Below are positions 23,936 to 33,736 of a stretch of DNA of 64,000 nt, one piece after another; the first letter of the stretch is position 1; every line of letters begins with the position of its first letter. This DNA is from Chitinophagales bacterium. GTDB taxonomy: Bacteria; Bacteroidota; Bacteroidia; Chitinophagales; UBA8649. The translations under genes were made by a program, and so were the position numbers. The notes under the pieces were generated by a model. It had not been told where the DNA came from and did no database searches. It saw nothing but the letters and a program-made list of their open reading frames with translations. Location: positions 1 through 64,000 of the forward strand of contig JACJYS010000007.1 in NCBI GenBank assembly GCA_020635995.1, in the 5' to 3' direction.

Positions 23936-26449
23936 TTGAAGAAAATTCTCGTAATCCTTGCTTTAGTATCGGCATTATTGCTTGTTTTGTATTTCTATTT
24001 TTATAATAAAAATGAAAATAAGACGCAAAGTGAGCTTTATGTGGCTATTCCTGCCAATTTTCCAATAGCTTTTGAATCTGATAATTGGGATAAATATTAC
24101 AGTAAAATAGACACTTTAACTGCCACTAAAAATATAGTAGAAAAAGATTGGTACATAGGCTCAAAAATAAATTATACTTTAACCAAGCAAATAATTGAAA
24201 ATCTCACTAATGAAAAAAATGGAGCTATACTTATAGCTTTAGGAAATAACGGCAGTGAAGGTATAGGAATATTGACTGTGGCAGATGTAAAATTAAGTTC
24301 AAGCGAGCTGGAAGCTGCAATGACAAAACTGAGTTTAAAATGGAGTAGCTATAACAACCAAAATAACAAAATATACAAGCTTACCGATTACGATAGCAAA
24401 TACACTTTATACCTTGCCGTGAAAAATGGATTACTCCTTTTTAGTTTTAAATCTAATTTTGTAGAAGAAGCTTTGCTTGCCATAGAAAAACAGATTAACT
24501 TATTTGATAAAAAAGATTTAAAAAATGATTTTATAGTTTACTTAAAACCCAAACAATTAAATTTTTTAGCTAATTATACACTTCAACCAAAATATTTTGA
24601 GCTAAGTAATTCTTTTGAAAAAATACTGGGAAATACAGCTTTAAATATAAATTTATTTAATAATGAATTGCTTTTTTACGGAAACTCCTTGTATGCCAAA
24701 GAAATGCTTTTAGATACCTTAAAAACTTTTAGAGCAGGAGCAAATGTAAATCTTGAAGTTTTGCCCGATAATATTTCTTATTATCAAACTGTGTGTTTTA
24801 ACGATACCATTTTGCATACCAATGATTATTTGAAAAATAGTTTTTACGACCAGATAAATCAGAGCTATACTACTTTTATTCAAAATACTTATGATAGCAA
24901 TATAAATGCAAACAAAGGCATAGTTATAAGTATAAACGGCAAAGAAGAAATGCTAAATGTACTTGCAGAAATAGATAAAAATATTATTATTTCAGAAGAT
25001 GAAGAAAACATTTATACAGCAAAAATTGGGCATTTTGTAAGTGAAAATCTTATGCTACCAAAAACATTAAACAATACGGTTTATTTTGCCCTTATTTCTA
25101 ACAGTTTAGTACTAAGCGAAAATGTATCTGTAGTAAAAAATTTCATTCAAAAAAATAAAGAAAATCAGTTGCTCAAGCAAAATGAAAGTTTTAAAACATT
25201 TAAAAACAATACCTTAACACAATCTAATATTGATGTGTATGTAAATTTAAACGAACTAAGAACTTATGCCAACACAGCATTATTAGATAAAGATGCTTTT
25301 GCCAATATTTCTAAATTTAATGTACAGCTTTCAAATGTTGGAAAAGTGGCAAATGTACAAGGCAAAATAAATTTTAGTTCAACAGAGCAAAATGTTTCTA
25401 CAAAAGAATTATGGACGGCTATTTTAAGTAATAATGCTTCTTGTAAGCCTTTTGAAACTTTAGATTTTAATTCTCAAACAAAAGAAATTCTTTTGCAAGA
25501 CGATAGTAATTATTTATATCAAATTTCAAAATCGGGAGATGTGCAATTTAAAATTCCGATAAAAGGAAAAATACAGAGCGAAATATACCAAATAGATTAT
25601 TACAATAACAACAAATTGCAGTATGTATTTAATACAGAAAACAAAATTTATGTAGTAGATAGAAATGGCGATTTAGTAGATGGATTTCCTATAGAACTTC
25701 CGGCACAAGCCAGCAATGCTATGTTGTTGACAGAATATAAAGACAATAAAAATATACGCTATTTTGTGGCTTGCAATAATGGAAACATTTATGGATATGA
25801 GCATAATGGGAAACCACTAAGTGGCTGGAGCCCAATAGCTAATGTAGGAGTGGTGGAAAGCAAAATAGAGAGGGTAGTAGTAGGCGGAAAAGATTACATT
25901 TATTTCACTAATTCAGAAGGTATATTTAATGCCTTAACAAGAAGTGGCAATGAAAGATTTAAAAGTGTTAAGTCGGGTTCTAAAAACGGATTTGAGTACG
26001 AAAATGAACGATTTATAGCAGGCAGCAATGGAAAAGTTTATTTTATTGACATGAAAGGAGTTATGACAGAAAAACCAATTTTAGATGAAAGCTACCAATA
26101 TTTTAAACTCGTAAAATCTATAAACGAAAATAAAGAAGCGTATGCTTTTGCTAATAAACATACTTTTAAATTGCAATTATCTCAATGGAAAAATTTGTGT
26201 ACCTACAAAGTAGATGATGAAATAAGAAAAATAGATGCTTTTGTATATCAAAATAAACTTTGGTTTTTAATTTACACACAAAATGAAGTTTATATGATAG
26301 ATGAAATAGGAAATTTACACCCCGATTTTCCATTAGAAACTAAACACGATATAGGTATTTATAATTTAATAGCAGACAAAGAAAAAGTTATAATTTATAC
26401 TACTGCTAATAAACTTACTGTTAAAGAAATTAAATGGACCAATTTATAG
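23936..26449 (+). CDS. DUF3352-like exported protein with a C-terminal beta-propeller-like half
   Basis: 837 aa from a TTG start that opens a signal anchor (ILVILALVSALLLVLYFYFY). The N-terminal half (about 35-480) matches the general pattern of Bacteroidota DUF3352-type proteins. The second half contains repeated short blades such as YQISKSGDVQFKIPIKGKIQ, IYVVDRNGDLVDGFPIELP, IYGYEHNGKPLSGW and VYMIDEIGNLHPDFPLE, like PQQ/WD-type propellers. Function unknown; likely a periplasmic or surface protein. Its 3' end overlaps the convergent ung gene by 20 bp. Confidence 0.65.
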   Translation: MKKILVILALVSALLLVLYFYFYNKNENKTQSELYVAIPANFPIAFESDNWDKYYSKIDTLTATKNIVEKDWYIGSKINYTLTKQIIENLTNEKNGAILIALGNNGSEGIGILTVADVKLSSSELEAAMTKLSLKWSSYNNQNNKIYKLTDYDSKYTLYLAVKNGLLLFSFKSNFVEEALLAIEKQINLFDKKDLKNDFIVYLKPKQLNFLANYTLQPKYFELSNSFEKILGNTALNINLFNNELLFYGNSLYAKEMLLDTLKTFRAGANVNLEVLPDNISYYQTVCFNDTILHTNDYLKNSFYDQINQSYTTFIQNTYDSNINANKGIVISINGKEEMLNVLAEIDKNIIISEDEENIYTAKIGHFVSENLMLPKTLNNTVYFALISNSLVLSENVSVVKNFIQKNKENQLLKQNESFKTFKNNTLTQSNIDVYVNLNELRTYANTALLDKDAFANISKFNVQLSNVGKVANVQGKINFSSTEQNVSTKELWTAILSNNASCKPFETLDFNSQTKEILLQDDSNYLYQISKSGDVQFKIPIKGKIQSEIYQIDYYNNNKLQYVFNTENKIYVVDRNGDLVDGFPIELPAQASNAMLLTEYKDNKNIRYFVACNNGNIYGYEHNGKPLSGWSPIANVGVVESKIERVVVGGKDYIYFTNSEGIFNALTRSGNERFKSVKSGSKNGFEYENERFIAGSNGKVYFIDMKGVMTEKPILDESYQYFKLVKSINENKEAYAFANKHTFKLQLSQWKNLCTYKVDDEIRKIDAFVYQNKLWFLIYTQNEVYMIDEIGNLHPDFPLETKHDIGIYNLIADKEKVIIYTTANKLTVKEIKWTNL

Positions 26450-27110
26450 TTGATAATCCATTTTGTTTTAAATAATCATTAGCTTTAGAAAAATGCTTGC
26501 ACCCAAAAAAACCTCTGTGAGCAGAAAATGGAGAAGGGTGAGCGGCTTTTAAAACTAAATGCTTTTTATGGTCAATTAAATACTCTTTTTGTTGTGCGAA
26601 ACTGCCCCAAAGCATAAAAACTACATGAGTTTTATGTTCAGATAAATATTTAATTACATTATCGGTAAAAGTTTCCCACCCGGCTTTTTTATGCGATGCA
26701 GGCTCGTGAGCATTTACTGTAAGTACGGCATTTAAAAGTAAAACGCCTTGTTCTGCCCAGTTAGTCAAATTGCCATGGTTGGGAATTTCATATCCTAAAT
26801 CAGCTTTTATCTCTTTATAAATATTTTGAAGAGAAGGTGGTGTTTTTACATTTTTAGGTACAGAAAAACTCAAGCCATGAGCTTGTCCCGTATTGTGGTA
26901 CGGGTCTTGACCTAAAATAACAACTTTAACATTATCTAAAGGAGTTAATTTAAAAGCATTTAAAATAAATTCTCTTGGTGGAAAAATAGTTTTACCCTTG
27001 CTTTTTTCATTATTAATAAATGTAGAAATAGTATTAAAATAGTCCGATTGAAACTCTTTTTTCATAAATTTGAACCAAGTATCATCATAATGTACAGATA
27101 TGGAATTCAT
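26430..27110 (-). CDS. ung: Uracil-DNA glycosylase
   Basis: 226 aa, normal length for family 1 UDG. The water-activating motif GQDPYHNTGQAHGLSFSVP is near residue 65, the uracil-binding LLLNAVLTV at about 130, and the leucine loop HPSPFSAHRGFFGC near 195. Removes uracil from DNA as the first step of base excision repair. Convergent with the upstream gene, with an end overlap of 20 bp. Confidence 0.96.
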   Translation of the reverse strand: MNSISVHYDDTWFKFMKKEFQSDYFNTISTFINNEKSKGKTIFPPREFILNAFKLTPLDNVKVVILGQDPYHNTGQAHGLSFSVPKNVKTPPSLQNIYKEIKADLGYEIPNHGNLTNWAEQGVLLLNAVLTVNAHEPASHKKAGWETFTDNVIKYLSEHKTHVVFMLWGSFAQQKEYLIDHKKHLVLKAAHPSPFSAHRGFFGCKHFSKANDYLKQNGLSTINWSI

Positions 27111-27166
27111 TGCTATAATTTATTGCAAGGTAAAAATTTTAAAAGAAATTATTAAATTTATGTCCT

Positions 27167-29404
27167 ATGCCGAACAAACTACCAACCCTATTTTCTAATT
27201 TTATTCATAGTAGTACCTTGCCTATGGCTATTTCTAATTTTAAGTTAGAAATATTAGATATTAATAAAACAGGAGCTAAAATTTTAGGCTATACTGCCGA
27301 TGAAATTATAGGAAAATCTACTTCGTTTTTTACATTAGTAGGCGATATTTCCTTTGATTTTGAAAGTTTTCAAAAGCTCATAGCTAATAAAATAGATAGC
27401 TATTCTTTTAAGCGGAGATATAAGTCTGCTGATGGAAGTGCCAAAGAAGGAGTTTTAACAGTTTCTTTGATAGGCGATAATAATCAAAAATATATTTTGG
27501 GTGCTTTTCATTCAGACGGAAAAGTAGAAGAAACGGGAAAATCGTCAGTTAGTATAAATACTTTATCACAAATATTGTCTGTCAATCCTGATATACATTA
27601 TATATATGATGAAGAAAATGATAAATTTATTTATCAAAACATTAATGTTTTAGAATATTTAGGATATGCAGAAAAAGAAATTGGTAAAAACTCAATAGAT
27701 AGTTTTTTAAAAAGTAAGATAGATAAGGAATCTATTGTTGTAAAGAAAAATAATTACAATAAAAAAATACAAAGTTTTGATGAATTAGAATATAGAATTC
27801 AAACAAAAGATGGAGATTGGAAATGGTTTAATTCAAGACAGACAGTACTTGAAAACAACAATAAAGATGTAAGGCTTAAATATTTTATTATATCTGATAT
27901 TACCAAAGAAAAACTAATACGAGATGAGATAGAATATCAGTATAATTTTATAGAGCAAATAACCACCATACTTCCAGATGTTATTTATGTTTACGACCCA
28001 TATAATGATGATATAATTTATACCAATTTGAATGGAAAATCATTTTTGGGTTATCCTGAAGAAGATTGGTTAGAACCTGGGCGAGTAAAGCCAATGGGCG
28101 AGTATGCCCAAAAATTAGTGGATGATGGGGTAAAACTGCTAGCATTGGCAGATGGTGCGATAATGACAGAGGAGTACAAATACCTTGATAAAAGTGGCAG
28201 AGAGCGGTGGCTAATGTTAAAGGGAAAAATATTTTCAAGGAAAGCTGACGGCTCGCCAGAGTATTGTTTATTATTAGCTGTAGATATTACAGAAAGTAAA
28301 AATAGTGCGGAGATGCTTAGAAACTCTAAAAAAGAAGTAGATAGCATAGTAAAAGCAATACCCGATTTAATGCTTATTTTAGATAAAGACGGAAATTATT
28401 TAGATTTTTATGCAAAGCAAAAAACTGTAGAACGTTATAAAAAAGATTTGCTAAATAAAAATGTAGTTGATGTAATAGAAGAAGGCGTAGCCAAAGAAAT
28501 TTTACGTTTAATAAAAAAATGTTTAAAAGAAGACAGCCTTGAACAAATAGATTTTAAATTTAAAGAAAGAGACGGTTCAATAACTTATCATACTAATCAT
28601 ATTTCAAAACTTGACGAAAATAGAGTTTTAATATTGGCACGAAATGTTACCGATAAAAAACTAATGGAAATAGAAATAAGCAATAGAGTGTATCAGTTAT
28701 CGGATAAAAACTCAGAATTAGAACGCTTTATTGAAAAAAATACAGAATTAGAGCGTTTTGCATACATTATTTCTCATGATTTAAAAGAACCGCTAAGAAG
28801 CATAAGTTCTATATCTCAAATAGTGAAAAACGAAATAAGCACCTTAAATAATGCCAAGTTAAATATGCTTGTAGAACATTTAATAGATGCTTCAAGCAGA
28901 ATGAATGCCATGATAGAAGGCGTGTTAGATTACTCTAAATTAGAAACAAATTTAGTGCAAAATGTGGCGGTTAATCTCAATGCCGTTTTAGGCAATATTA
29001 TAAGTGATTTTGCAAGAATAATGGCTGAACGGAACATTGAAATTGAATTAGAAGATCTTCCTATTGTTAAAGGAAATGAAGTTCAAATAAGGCAATTATT
29101 TCAAAATTTAATTAACAATGCTATCAAATTTAATAATTCTGGTAGTCCTAAAATTAAAATTTATACAGAAAAACAAGGAAAAGAAACCGTTTTTTGCATA
29201 GCAGACAATGGCATAGGAATAGAAGAAAAATTTAGAGAAAGCATTTTTAAGTTATTTAGAAAATTGAATAGCGATCAAAAATATTCGGGACAAGGAATAG
29301 GACTATCTATATGCAAAAAAATAGTGGACAACCACGATGGTAAAATATGGGTAGAAGATAATCCGGAGGGAGGTTCTATTTTTAAGTTTACTTTGTTTCA
29401 GTAA
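27167..29404 (+). CDS. Multi-PAS sensor histidine kinase
   Basis: 745 aa, no membrane segment, so cytosolic. Four PAS/PAC units in tandem: about 15-115 (ILGYTADEIIGKS), 130-245 (VLEYLGYAEKEIGK), 260-375 (SFLGYPEEDWLEPG) and 385-490. The kinase core has the His in YIISHDLKEPLRSISS (residue about 536), N box LINNAIKFN, G1 box CIADNGIGIEEKF, F box LFRKLNSDQKYSGQG and G2 box GQGIGLSICKKIV. No response regulator lies next to it. Confidence 0.93.
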   Translation: MPNKLPTLFSNFIHSSTLPMAISNFKLEILDINKTGAKILGYTADEIIGKSTSFFTLVGDISFDFESFQKLIANKIDSYSFKRRYKSADGSAKEGVLTVSLIGDNNQKYILGAFHSDGKVEETGKSSVSINTLSQILSVNPDIHYIYDEENDKFIYQNINVLEYLGYAEKEIGKNSIDSFLKSKIDKESIVVKKNNYNKKIQSFDELEYRIQTKDGDWKWFNSRQTVLENNNKDVRLKYFIISDITKEKLIRDEIEYQYNFIEQITTILPDVIYVYDPYNDDIIYTNLNGKSFLGYPEEDWLEPGRVKPMGEYAQKLVDDGVKLLALADGAIMTEEYKYLDKSGRERWLMLKGKIFSRKADGSPEYCLLLAVDITESKNSAEMLRNSKKEVDSIVKAIPDLMLILDKDGNYLDFYAKQKTVERYKKDLLNKNVVDVIEEGVAKEILRLIKKCLKEDSLEQIDFKFKERDGSITYHTNHISKLDENRVLILARNVTDKKLMEIEISNRVYQLSDKNSELERFIEKNTELERFAYIISHDLKEPLRSISSISQIVKNEISTLNNAKLNMLVEHLIDASSRMNAMIEGVLDYSKLETNLVQNVAVNLNAVLGNIISDFARIMAERNIEIELEDLPIVKGNEVQIRQLFQNLINNAIKFNNSGSPKIKIYTEKQGKETVFCIADNGIGIEEKFRESIFKLFRKLNSDQKYSGQGIGLSICKKIVDNHDGKIWVEDNPEGGSIFKFTLFQ

Positions 29405-29459
29405 GTACGTGTAATGCCAATTGTTAAAGAAAATTCTAAACTTTAATTTTAGTTTTTCA

Positions 29460-29467
29460 TACATTTG
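29460..29467 (+). promoter_or_regulatory. -7 box of the glycosyltransferase operon
   Basis: TACATTTG matches TAnnTTTG; the -33 element is weak. It lies 16 bp before the TTG start at 29484. Confidence 0.5.
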
Positions 29468-29483
29468 TGGTAAAGGAAAATAA

Positions 29484-30632
29484 TTGATAGCTTTTTACTT
29501 TATATCTTGTTTATTACTTGCTACAGCTTATGTTTGGCTTATACATTTTTATGTAAAAGGATGGCTAAAAACCCCTCAGCAAAATTTAGATAAAACCCTA
29601 AAACCAACCGAAGCTTTTACGGTAGTAATTTCGGTAAGAAACGAAGAAGATAATATTGAAAATTGCTTAAATAGTATTTTAAAACAAAATTACCCAAAGG
29701 ACTTGTATGAAATTATTGTAGTAAATGATTTTTCAACAGATAGTACTTTAAAAAAGATTAGTCCTTTTGAAAACAGGATAAAACTTATAAAATTATCGGA
29801 ACACTTACCTAAAGAAAGAGCTAATTTTCCTAACAAAAAAACAGCTATTACTATGGCTGTAAATATGGCTAAAAACCCACTAATACTTTGTGCTGATGGA
29901 GATTGCGAATATGGCGAAAACTGGATTTTGAGTATAGAGCAGTTTTATAAAAAATACAAAAAAGATTTTATAGCCGCTCCTGTAGATTATATTTTTGACA
30001 ATACTTGGCTCTTTAATTTCTTAGAAATGGATTTAGCAGCCATGATGGGCGTAACTGCGGGTAGCATAGGACAAAAAAAGCCCGTAATGGCAAGTGGTGC
30101 CAATATGATGTTTACCAAAGCCATATTTAAAGAAGTTAATGGCTATGAAGGTAATGAAGAAATACCCAGCGGAGATGATGTTTTTTTAATGCAAAAAGTG
30201 TTTATGAATAACGAAAAAGCAGTGGGCTTTGTAAAAAACACAGAAGCCATAGCTTTTACCATTGCTCCACATACTTTTTCTGAATTTTTAAACCAGCGTA
30301 TTAGGTGGACATCTAAATCTACCAATATGATAGACATTAAAGTTAAAGTAGTATTAGTGTTTAATTATTTGTTTTATTTAGCCTTGTTTTTAAATTTCTT
30401 TGTGCTGCCATTCTTTAATATAGCTTTTTTAGTTTTTGGTGTGGTAATGATGGTTTTTAAACTAATTATTGATACTTTATTTTTTACTAACATACTGGCA
30501 TTTTTTAATAAATCTAAATTGTTAAAATGGATGTTTCCTATAGAAATTTTGCATATAATTTATGTAAGTGTTATGGGAATATTAGCATTAGTAGGAACAT
30601 ATAATTGGAAAGGGAGAACAGTTAAAAAATGA
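29484..30632 (+). CDS. Family 2 glycosyltransferase, membrane-bound
   Basis: 382 aa from TTG. An N-terminal helix, then the GT-A fold: VVISVRNEEDNIENCLNSIL, IIVVNDFSTDSTL (nucleotide-sugar Asp), LILCADGDCEY (DxD-type metal site), SGDDVFLMQK, and QRIRWTSKS (the QxxRW-like motif of processive enzymes). Two to three helices follow at the C-terminus. Likely makes a polysaccharide or glycolipid. It overlaps the next gene by 4 bp. Confidence 0.9.
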   Translation: MIAFYFISCLLLATAYVWLIHFYVKGWLKTPQQNLDKTLKPTEAFTVVISVRNEEDNIENCLNSILKQNYPKDLYEIIVVNDFSTDSTLKKISPFENRIKLIKLSEHLPKERANFPNKKTAITMAVNMAKNPLILCADGDCEYGENWILSIEQFYKKYKKDFIAAPVDYIFDNTWLFNFLEMDLAAMMGVTAGSIGQKKPVMASGANMMFTKAIFKEVNGYEGNEEIPSGDDVFLMQKVFMNNEKAVGFVKNTEAIAFTIAPHTFSEFLNQRIRWTSKSTNMIDIKVKVVLVFNYLFYLALFLNFFVLPFFNIAFLVFGVVMMVFKLIIDTLFFTNILAFFNKSKLLKWMFPIEILHIIYVSVMGILALVGTYNWKGRTVKK

Positions 30633-31714
30633 GTCAAAATTCTCCAAATAAAGTTGCTCTTAAAAAGTTTTTTAAAAATCGTTTAGCTGTTTTATCATTT
30701 GTTTTTATAGTTGCTTTATCGTTGTTGTCTATATTCGCCTACATTGTTTCTCCCGACCATACCCACGGAGCAAATGAGCAATTTCCAAAATTAGCAGAAA
30801 ATAAACCCGGATTTTCAATAAAAATAGTTCATCTTTTAAATAACGAAAAAGACAATAGCTCTTTTTTGAAAAAAATTATTGGTGGCTACGAAAGAAATTA
30901 CACTATTTTACCTGTAGATAGTATTAACGAGTTAACTAATGAAATAATAGTTTATCCATATAAAGGTGTGAAATATAGTGTAGGAAAAGATTTACTTGAA
31001 AAAAATAAAAATTCTTATGTTTTTAATAAAACATTTTATTTGGGCACCGACCAATTGGGGCGAGATATACTTAGTCGTTTAATTTTAGGAAGTAGAGTTT
31101 CATTAATGGTAGGATTTTTTGCGGTTATTTTATCCAGTTTTATTGGCATTGTAGCAGGTGGAATAGCCGGATACTACAGAGGATTAGTAGATAAAATAAT
31201 ACTTTGGAAAATGAGCGTTTTTTGGTCTATTCCTACCATATTGTTGGCTATGTCGCTTTTTGTGGGCTTAAAAAGCTATTTTAAATCAAATATGTGGCTT
31301 ATTTTTATTGCTATAGGTATTACCATGTGGGTTAGTATGGCACGTATAGTGCGTGGGCAGGTGCTGGCATATAAAAATATACAGTTTGTAGAAGCTGCAA
31401 AATCGCTTTCTTATTCAGATTTTAGAATTATTTTTAAACATATTTTGCCTAATTTAGTGGGACCAATTGTGGTAGTTATGGCATCAAATTTTGCTAATGC
31501 CATATTGGTAGAATCGGGGTTGAGTTTTTTGGGAATGGGTGTGCAAGCACCAATGCCTTCGTGGGGAGGTATGCTAAGTGAATATAAAAATTTTATTGGA
31601 ACTAATTTGTCCTTTTTAGCTGTTGTACCAGGAGTTGCCATCATGTTGTTGGTGTTGTCATTTAACCTTGTGGGCAACGGAATTAGGGACGCATTAGATA
31701 TTAAAAACACCTAA
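30629..31714 (+). CDS. ABC transporter permease, OppC/DppC type
   Basis: 361 aa. One N-terminal helix, a periplasmic loop, and the five-helix permease domain with FYLGTDQLGRDILSRLILG, the EAA loop EAAKSLSYSDFRIIFKHILP and ESGLSFLGMGVQAPMPSWG. The loop between helix 1 and 2 is longer than in classical OppC. No binding protein, ATPase or partner permease is next to it, which is unusual; these must be coded elsewhere. It overlaps the GT2 gene by 4 bp. Confidence 0.92.
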   Translation: MSQNSPNKVALKKFFKNRLAVLSFVFIVALSLLSIFAYIVSPDHTHGANEQFPKLAENKPGFSIKIVHLLNNEKDNSSFLKKIIGGYERNYTILPVDSINELTNEIIVYPYKGVKYSVGKDLLEKNKNSYVFNKTFYLGTDQLGRDILSRLILGSRVSLMVGFFAVILSSFIGIVAGGIAGYYRGLVDKIILWKMSVFWSIPTILLAMSLFVGLKSYFKSNMWLIFIAIGITMWVSMARIVRGQVLAYKNIQFVEAAKSLSYSDFRIIFKHILPNLVGPIVVVMASNFANAILVESGLSFLGMGVQAPMPSWGGMLSEYKNFIGTNLSFLAVVPGVAIMLLVLSFNLVGNGIRDALDIKNT

Positions 31715-31727
31715 AACCCTAAAAACA

Positions 31728-32948
31728 ATGCTTGACGAAAACGTTTATTTAAAAAAACTAATAGCCCGAAAACAAGAGAAAGTTAATTCATACATAGAGT
31801 TAACTAAGGCTATTAATAATAATTTTTCAAGAGCAGCCTTATACAAATTGCTTGAATTTACCTTAGAAAGAAATTTCCAAATTCAAAAAATGGCTCTTTT
31901 TGTAAATGAGGGCGAGTGGAAATTAGAAATTAATAAAGGCAACGAAGAAATAGCCAATAAAATTGATGTAAAAGAAGATTCAATAAAATTTCATGTTATA
32001 CAGGACATAAAAAGATATAAAGGAAGCCATTTTGAAGGTTTTGATTATTTAATTCCTGTAGTACATAAAAAAAGTCCTTTGGCGTATTTATTAATAAGCG
32101 AAATGAAGCTTGAAGAATTGGATTCTATTGATGAAAACTTAAAATATATTGAGTCAATATGCAGCTTTATACTAACATCAATAGAAAATAAGCGTTTATT
32201 TAAAGAGCAGTTAGAAAAAAACAGAATAAGCAAAGAGGTAGAACTGGCAAGTCAAGTGCAAAATATGTTGATTCCTTCAGTTTTGCCAAAAGATGAAAAC
32301 ATAGAAGCGGCAGCTTTTTATAAACCACACGGCAGTATAGGTGGCGATTATTACGATTTAATAAGCATAGATGATAATACAGTGGTGTTTTGTATGTGCG
32401 ATGTTTCTGGCAAAGGGATAGCAGCGGGCATGATAATGGCAAATTTTCAGGCACAGTTAAGAGCTATGGTGGTTAAGTACGATTCTTTAGAGCAAATAGT
32501 TGATTATCTTAATTTTAAGTTGTTTGAAATAACGCAAGGCGATAAATTTATTACCATGTTTTTAGGAAGGTATGATTATGAAACCCGAAATTTAGAATAT
32601 GTAACTGCGGGGCATAATATTTCTTATTTAATTCAAAATGATGAAATAATAGAACTTAAAAAAGGTAGCACTTTATTAGGAGCTTTTGATAATTTACCAA
32701 AAATAGAAGTGGGTAGGGAACAAATTGACGAAAATGGTGTTTTATTTACCTATACAGATGGATTAACCGAGCAAGAAAATGAGCTTAAACAAATGTATGG
32801 GGAAGAAAATTTAGTGAAATTTTTATTGAATAATGATAAAACCGATATGCAAGAATTAGTAGAAAATCTTCAAATAGAAATATCTAAATACAAAGGAGAG
32901 TTGCCTTATGGAGATGATGTAAGCGTTCTTGCTATGAAATTTTTATAA
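31728..32948 (+). CDS. GAF-SpoIIE family serine phosphatase (RsbU-like)
   Basis: 406 aa. Residues about 25-160 look like a GAF sensor; a short coiled linker with ELASQVQNMLIPSVLP follows, then the PP2C-type SpoIIE domain with GGDYYDLI, MCDVSGKGIAAGMIMANF, TMFLGRYDYETRN, YVTAGHN and FTYTDGLTEQEN. The Asp residues of GGDYYD and CDVSGKG bind metal. Such enzymes act on anti-anti-sigma proteins, though no STAS or anti-sigma gene is nearby. Confidence 0.9.
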   Translation: MLDENVYLKKLIARKQEKVNSYIELTKAINNNFSRAALYKLLEFTLERNFQIQKMALFVNEGEWKLEINKGNEEIANKIDVKEDSIKFHVIQDIKRYKGSHFEGFDYLIPVVHKKSPLAYLLISEMKLEELDSIDENLKYIESICSFILTSIENKRLFKEQLEKNRISKEVELASQVQNMLIPSVLPKDENIEAAAFYKPHGSIGGDYYDLISIDDNTVVFCMCDVSGKGIAAGMIMANFQAQLRAMVVKYDSLEQIVDYLNFKLFEITQGDKFITMFLGRYDYETRNLEYVTAGHNISYLIQNDEIIELKKGSTLLGAFDNLPKIEVGREQIDENGVLFTYTDGLTEQENELKQMYGEENLVKFLLNNDKTDMQELVENLQIEISKYKGELPYGDDVSVLAMKFL

Positions 32949-32953
32949 AAGAG

Positions 32954-33685
32954 ATGATAATGAATGAAACAGCAAAAACCTTTGATGAAATAGTAAACAA
33001 CAGAAGGTCTATTAGAATTTTTGATACAGAACACCAATTAGATGAAGGCGTAGTAAAACGAAGCATAGAAAGAGCCATTTTAGCACCCAATAGTAGCAAT
33101 TTACAACTTTGGGAATTTTATAGAATTAAAAGTGATGAAGCTAAAAATGCTGTAGTGCCTATTTGTTTGAATCAAAATGCGGCTAAAACAGCCAGTGAGT
33201 TAGTAGTGTTTGTATCTCGCCCTGATTTGTGGCGAAAAAGAATAAAAGCCAATGTAGAAAACTTAAAGAAAACGGGCTTAAAAAGAGAAACTATTACGGG
33301 AGGTTCTCCATTTGATTACTACGAAAAAATGCTACCTCAGCTGTATAATACCGATTTGCCATTAATTAGAGATTTTGCTAAGAAAATAGTTTTATTAAGT
33401 AAAGGGAATAAGCCTTTTGTTCAAGAAGTTATGAGCAAAGATGTGCCTGTTATAGCCCAAAAAAGTGTGGCTTTAGCCGCTCAAACATTTATGCTAAGTA
33501 TAAAAGCAGAAGGTTATGATTCTTGCCCTATGGAAGGTTATGATTCTAAAAAAATGAAGAAATATTTAAAACTACCGGCTAAGGCAGAAATTAATATGGT
33601 GGTGGGTGTAGGCAAAGGTAAGCCCGAAGGTAGATATGGCGATAGATTTAGAATACCTAATGAAGAAGTAATTTTTGAACTGTAG
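32954..33685 (+). CDS. Nitroreductase family protein
   Basis: 243 aa. N-terminal FMN-binding NNRRSIRIFD and APNSSNLQLWEFYRI, then VALAAQTFMLSIKAEGYDSCPMEGYD and the closing VVGVGKGKPEGRYGDRFR. FMN- and NAD(P)H-dependent reductase; substrate unknown. It starts 5 bp after the phosphatase stop, with two in-frame ATG codons two residues apart (32954 and 32960). Its 3' end forms one arm of a long perfect inverted repeat. Confidence 0.9.
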   Translation: MIMNETAKTFDEIVNNRRSIRIFDTEHQLDEGVVKRSIERAILAPNSSNLQLWEFYRIKSDEAKNAVVPICLNQNAAKTASELVVFVSRPDLWRKRIKANVENLKKTGLKRETITGGSPFDYYEKMLPQLYNTDLPLIRDFAKKIVLLSKGNKPFVQEVMSKDVPVIAQKSVALAAQTFMLSIKAEGYDSCPMEGYDSKKMKKYLKLPAKAEINMVVGVGKGKPEGRYGDRFRIPNEEVIFEL

Positions 33686-33710
33686 TATTATTGAGTTCAA
33701 AAATTACTTC
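33665..33710. terminator. Long perfect inverted repeat between convergent genes
   Basis: A 17-bp perfect stem GAAGTAATTTTTGAACT / AGTTCAAAAATTACTTC (33665-33681 with 33694-33710), loop 12. The left arm is the last codons of the nitroreductase gene. There is no long T run on either side, but the stem is strong; most likely a bidirectional terminator. Confidence 0.6.
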
Positions 33711-33736
33711 ATTCATATTCGGTTTGGTAAATAAAA

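Noticed and set aside
27981..28347. Minus-strand frames inside the PAS kinase gene
   Set aside because: No family, no promoter; fully explained by the kinase on the other strand.
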